A DNA stretch of 64,000 nucleotides from positions 1,178,001 to 1,242,000 of the forward strand of contig CAVOZT010000004.1 of NCBI GenBank assembly GCA_963701375.1, given 5' to 3'. The notes under the pieces are model-generated. The model was given only the letters and a program-made list of their open reading frames with translations. It was not told the origin of the DNA and did no database searches. The position numbers and the translations under genes were made by a program. Below, in pieces: positions 62,032-64,000 of this stretch. The stretch is from CAVXTF01 sp963701375. GTDB taxonomy: Bacteria > Actinomycetota > Acidimicrobiia > Acidimicrobiales > CAVXTF01. Numbering within the stretch: the stretch's first letter is position 1; each line of letters opens with the position of its first letter.

Positions 62032-63165
62032 TTAAGACACGAACGGGCCACCAGCCGTAGCTGGCTTCAGCGGCATCCGTTGATCACGAAATAGTCGCAG
62101 ACAGCAGTTGACGATCGCGGGGTCGTAAAGTCGCCCGCTATTGGCCTCGAGTTCAGCTACTGCGGCGTCGAAACCAAGAGCAGGCCGGTAGGGGCGATGC
62201 TCGGTCATCGCCGAGATGACGTCAGCGACAGCGAGGATGCGGGATCCGACAAGGATGGCGTCCCCCACAAGACCGTTCGGGTAGCCAGATCCGTCCAGCC
62301 GTTCGTGGTGCTGCAAGATCATCTGAGCGACTGGCCATGGGAATGAGATATCGACCACGATGTGGTAACCAGCGTCGGGATGGGTCTTTACGATCTCTAA
62401 CTCAGCCGTGCTGAGTCGACCGGGTCGAGAGAGGATCTCGGATGGGATTGCGATCTTCCCGATGTCATGAAGAGTGGACGCTACCTCGATCCCTTTTACG
62501 TCCTCGTCGGCCAGACCGAGCTCGCGGGCTATTTCGGTGGCTATATAGGCGACCTGACGCAGGTGTCCAGCGGTGTAGGGGTCCCGGAGCTCGACGGTGT
62601 TCGCGATAGCGACCGTGACCGCATCGAAGCTGGCCTTCAGCTTGGTGACGTACTCGTTGCGCTCGGTCACGTCGCGCCCGTTGATCACTATGCCGGCGAC
62701 GGAGGCGGTCTGGAGGCAGTTGGTGGCCACGATTTCGAGCACACGGACCTCCTCCATCGCGGACAGAGAGCGAAGCGTGTCGGTCATCGATGCCCCGGGA
62801 GATCCGAGGAGTTCTGCCTGCCTTGCAATCACCCTTGCCCGGTCCTCGGGATGGATGTACTGGAACGCGGATCTCCCAACCGCCTCTTCGGCTCGAACGC
62901 CGAACAGAGCCGAGCCGGCCGGGTTGACATAAATCACGACCGCCTGTTCGTCGAGGACAACGATGAGGTCCGACGAGTGCTGGACGAGCGCCAAGTACCA
63001 CTCTTCGGTGCGTTCTTGAACGTGATGATCGATGAGCGCCACGTAAGAGACATCGGCTTTGACAGTCGTCAACGTAGTGGACGTATCGCTCTTTCGGGAC
63101 AAAGAACTAACAACACTTGGCTCTTGACGCGAAGCGAGTCCGGCGAAGCGGGGAGTCTCCTCCAC
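62032..63165 (-). CDS. PAS domain - HD-GYP phosphodiesterase
   Basis: 377 residues. PAS domain at about 60-170 (HSSDLIVVLDEQAVVIYVNPAGSALFGVRAEEAVGRSAFQYIHPEDRARV). HD-GYP domain at about 185-370: PYTAGHLRQVAYIATEIARELGL, STLHDIGKIAIPSEILSRPG (HD), ILQHHERLDGSGYPNGLVGDAIL (HHExxDGxGYP), ILAVADVISAMTEHRPYRPALG. All metal ligands are kept, so it should hydrolyse cyclic-di-GMP or a related signal. The start is a GTG (about 63165). No receiver domain. Confidence 0.92.
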   Translation of the reverse strand: MEETPRFAGLASRQEPSVVSSLSRKSDTSTTLTTVKADVSYVALIDHHVQERTEEWYLALVQHSSDLIVVLDEQAVVIYVNPAGSALFGVRAEEAVGRSAFQYIHPEDRARVIARQAELLGSPGASMTDTLRSLSAMEEVRVLEIVATNCLQTASVAGIVINGRDVTERNEYVTKLKASFDAVTVAIANTVELRDPYTAGHLRQVAYIATEIARELGLADEDVKGIEVASTLHDIGKIAIPSEILSRPGRLSTAELEIVKTHPDAGYHIVVDISFPWPVAQMILQHHERLDGSGYPNGLVGDAILVGSRILAVADVISAMTEHRPYRPALGFDAAVAELEANSGRLYDPAIVNCCLRLFRDQRMPLKPATAGGPFVS

Positions 63166-63450
63166 CGCAAGGAACTTGGAGCGCTCACCGTCCCGCCCAA
63201 TTCCCGGAACAAGCTTGCCTGTATTGCGATGCAGTGAGTCGCTACTTCGATGATCCTCAACGGGCGAATCACTCAGATCATGATCCAGACCCGTTCATTG
63301 CTCGCGCTGAGGCTCATCGCGATCAGCCCGACCAAATCGAGTGTGTTCGAGACCACGTTATTCGTGGGACTCGCGGGAGCAAAGCCCGCTGATCATTCGT
63401 ACCGGAGACTTCCTCAATACCACATGGGAAGGAACCTGATGCAGACTCCG
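63166..63450. other. intergenic region without recognised gene
   Basis: 285 bases between the HD-GYP gene and the hydrolase remnant. No convincing gene, box or hairpin. Short open frames cross it without family resemblance. Confidence 0.45.
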
Positions 63451-63830
63451 TTAGATTTGCTGGCCAAATAGGTCTGCCATCGCAAGCAGGTTGTAGGGCT
63501 CCGTCGCATATGGCCCGACATGGAACGCGGAATGCGGACCGGTCAAGGCAGCGAGTGCAACAAGCTGTTCCCCAACACTGGTACCGATGGCAACCGTCTC
63601 GCTTCCGTTCAGACCATAATCGTTTGCCTTCGCTCGCAAAAACCTGAGTACGCATTCGACGTCCTCGATCTGAGCGGGGAACTTGGAATGTGGAGGAGGC
63701 CGATAGTCCACGCTGGCGACCGCGAAACCAGCCGAGGCCAGCACGTCGGAAAATTGGGCTCAGATCCGATTTGTCACCAGAGGTCGTGCAACCTCCGTGC
63801 AAGTAGACTGCGACCGAACGGAAGCTGCCT
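63451..63830 (-). pseudogene. alpha/beta hydrolase (HSL/esterase-like) remnant
   Basis: SVAVYLHGGCTTSGDKSDLSP (oxyanion HGG, 63745-63815), then in another frame LASAGFAVASVDYRPPPHSKFPAQIEDVECVLRFLRAKAND with GSETVAIGTSVGEQLVAL (nucleophile elbow GTSVG). It ends after YNLLAMADLFGQQI, before the Asp and His of the triad. One frame break plus early stop, so it is a remnant or a badly sequenced gene. Confidence 0.65.
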
Positions 63831-64000
63831 CAGAGACATAAGTGTTGGGTTACCGGTCGTCGCTGCAGTCGTGGGCCGCCGCTTTGCCGTTAGTCTCACC
63901 CGCTCATCCAGAAGGGCACCACCGAGCAAACATCAAAAGGGGCGCCTCCCTATCCCAATCGCTCGTGTGATCGCGAGTCTTGGTGCACCCGTGAACGAAC

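Noticed and set aside
1..64000. CRISPR arrays, tRNA, rRNA, insertion sequences, phage genes
   Set aside because: I looked for repeat-spacer patterns, cloverleaf ends, transposase motifs (DDE, HUH) and integrase motifs and found none I can support.

Overview
The window comes from a high-GC actinobacterium. Marker families are DevR/DevS, Lsr2, CYP51 with its ferredoxin, F420-type LLM oxidoreductases, SCO6745-like proteins, and the 'GYW..A.DGGVFSFGDA' secreted repeats often seen in Acidimicrobiia. Class Acidimicrobiia is my inference; I see no rRNA, tRNA or CRISPR here. At least ten genes that look full length by family size are broken by single-base indels (mostly one extra base), so frame breaks should be read cautiously.

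1-23.8 kb is a low-oxygen/dormancy island. It holds an arginine deiminase operon (permease, ddaH, arcA, start of arcB; arcC lies apart at 19.8 kb), a DevS-like sensor kinase divergent from a DevR-like regulator, two universal stress proteins, three pyridoxamine-oxidase-fold proteins, two CBS proteins, an ADP-forming acyl-CoA synthetase fused to a GNAT domain, an unusual cytochrome b, a flavodoxin and several small unknowns. Nine intergenic palindromes of the form GGGACC-TTN-GGCCCT lie upstream of these genes. They closely resemble the mycobacterial DevR (DosR) box, and the DNA-binding helix of the local DevR is nearly the same as the mycobacterial one. I read this as a DosR-like regulon gathered in one place.

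23.8-42.6 kb: two ABC-2 exporters; a HAD phosphatase plus GH65 phosphorylase resembling the pieces of mycobacterial OtsB1; two more universal stress proteins; phosphoketolase and acetate kinase (substrate-level ATP via acetyl phosphate); a cold-shock protein; Lsr2; a GH3 glucosidase. Carbamate kinase, acetate kinase and the acyl-CoA synthetase together give three respiration-independent ways to make ATP.

43-58.5 kb: a LAL-type regulator, then a divergent lipid/sterol-type catabolic locus around a TetR regulator. The minus arm has SDR, CYP51, ferredoxin, SnoaL, thiolase-like, DUF35, GNAT, zinc alcohol dehydrogenase and VOC genes. The plus arm has hydroxyisobutyrate-dehydrogenase-like, aldehyde dehydrogenase, carboxymuconolactone decarboxylase, SDR, LLM and SDR genes. 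Gene content parallels the M. tuberculosis cyp51 region (Rv0761c-Rv0771). 58.6-64 kb: a secreted CHAP protein, an HtrA protease, an HD-GYP phosphodiesterase and two decayed genes.
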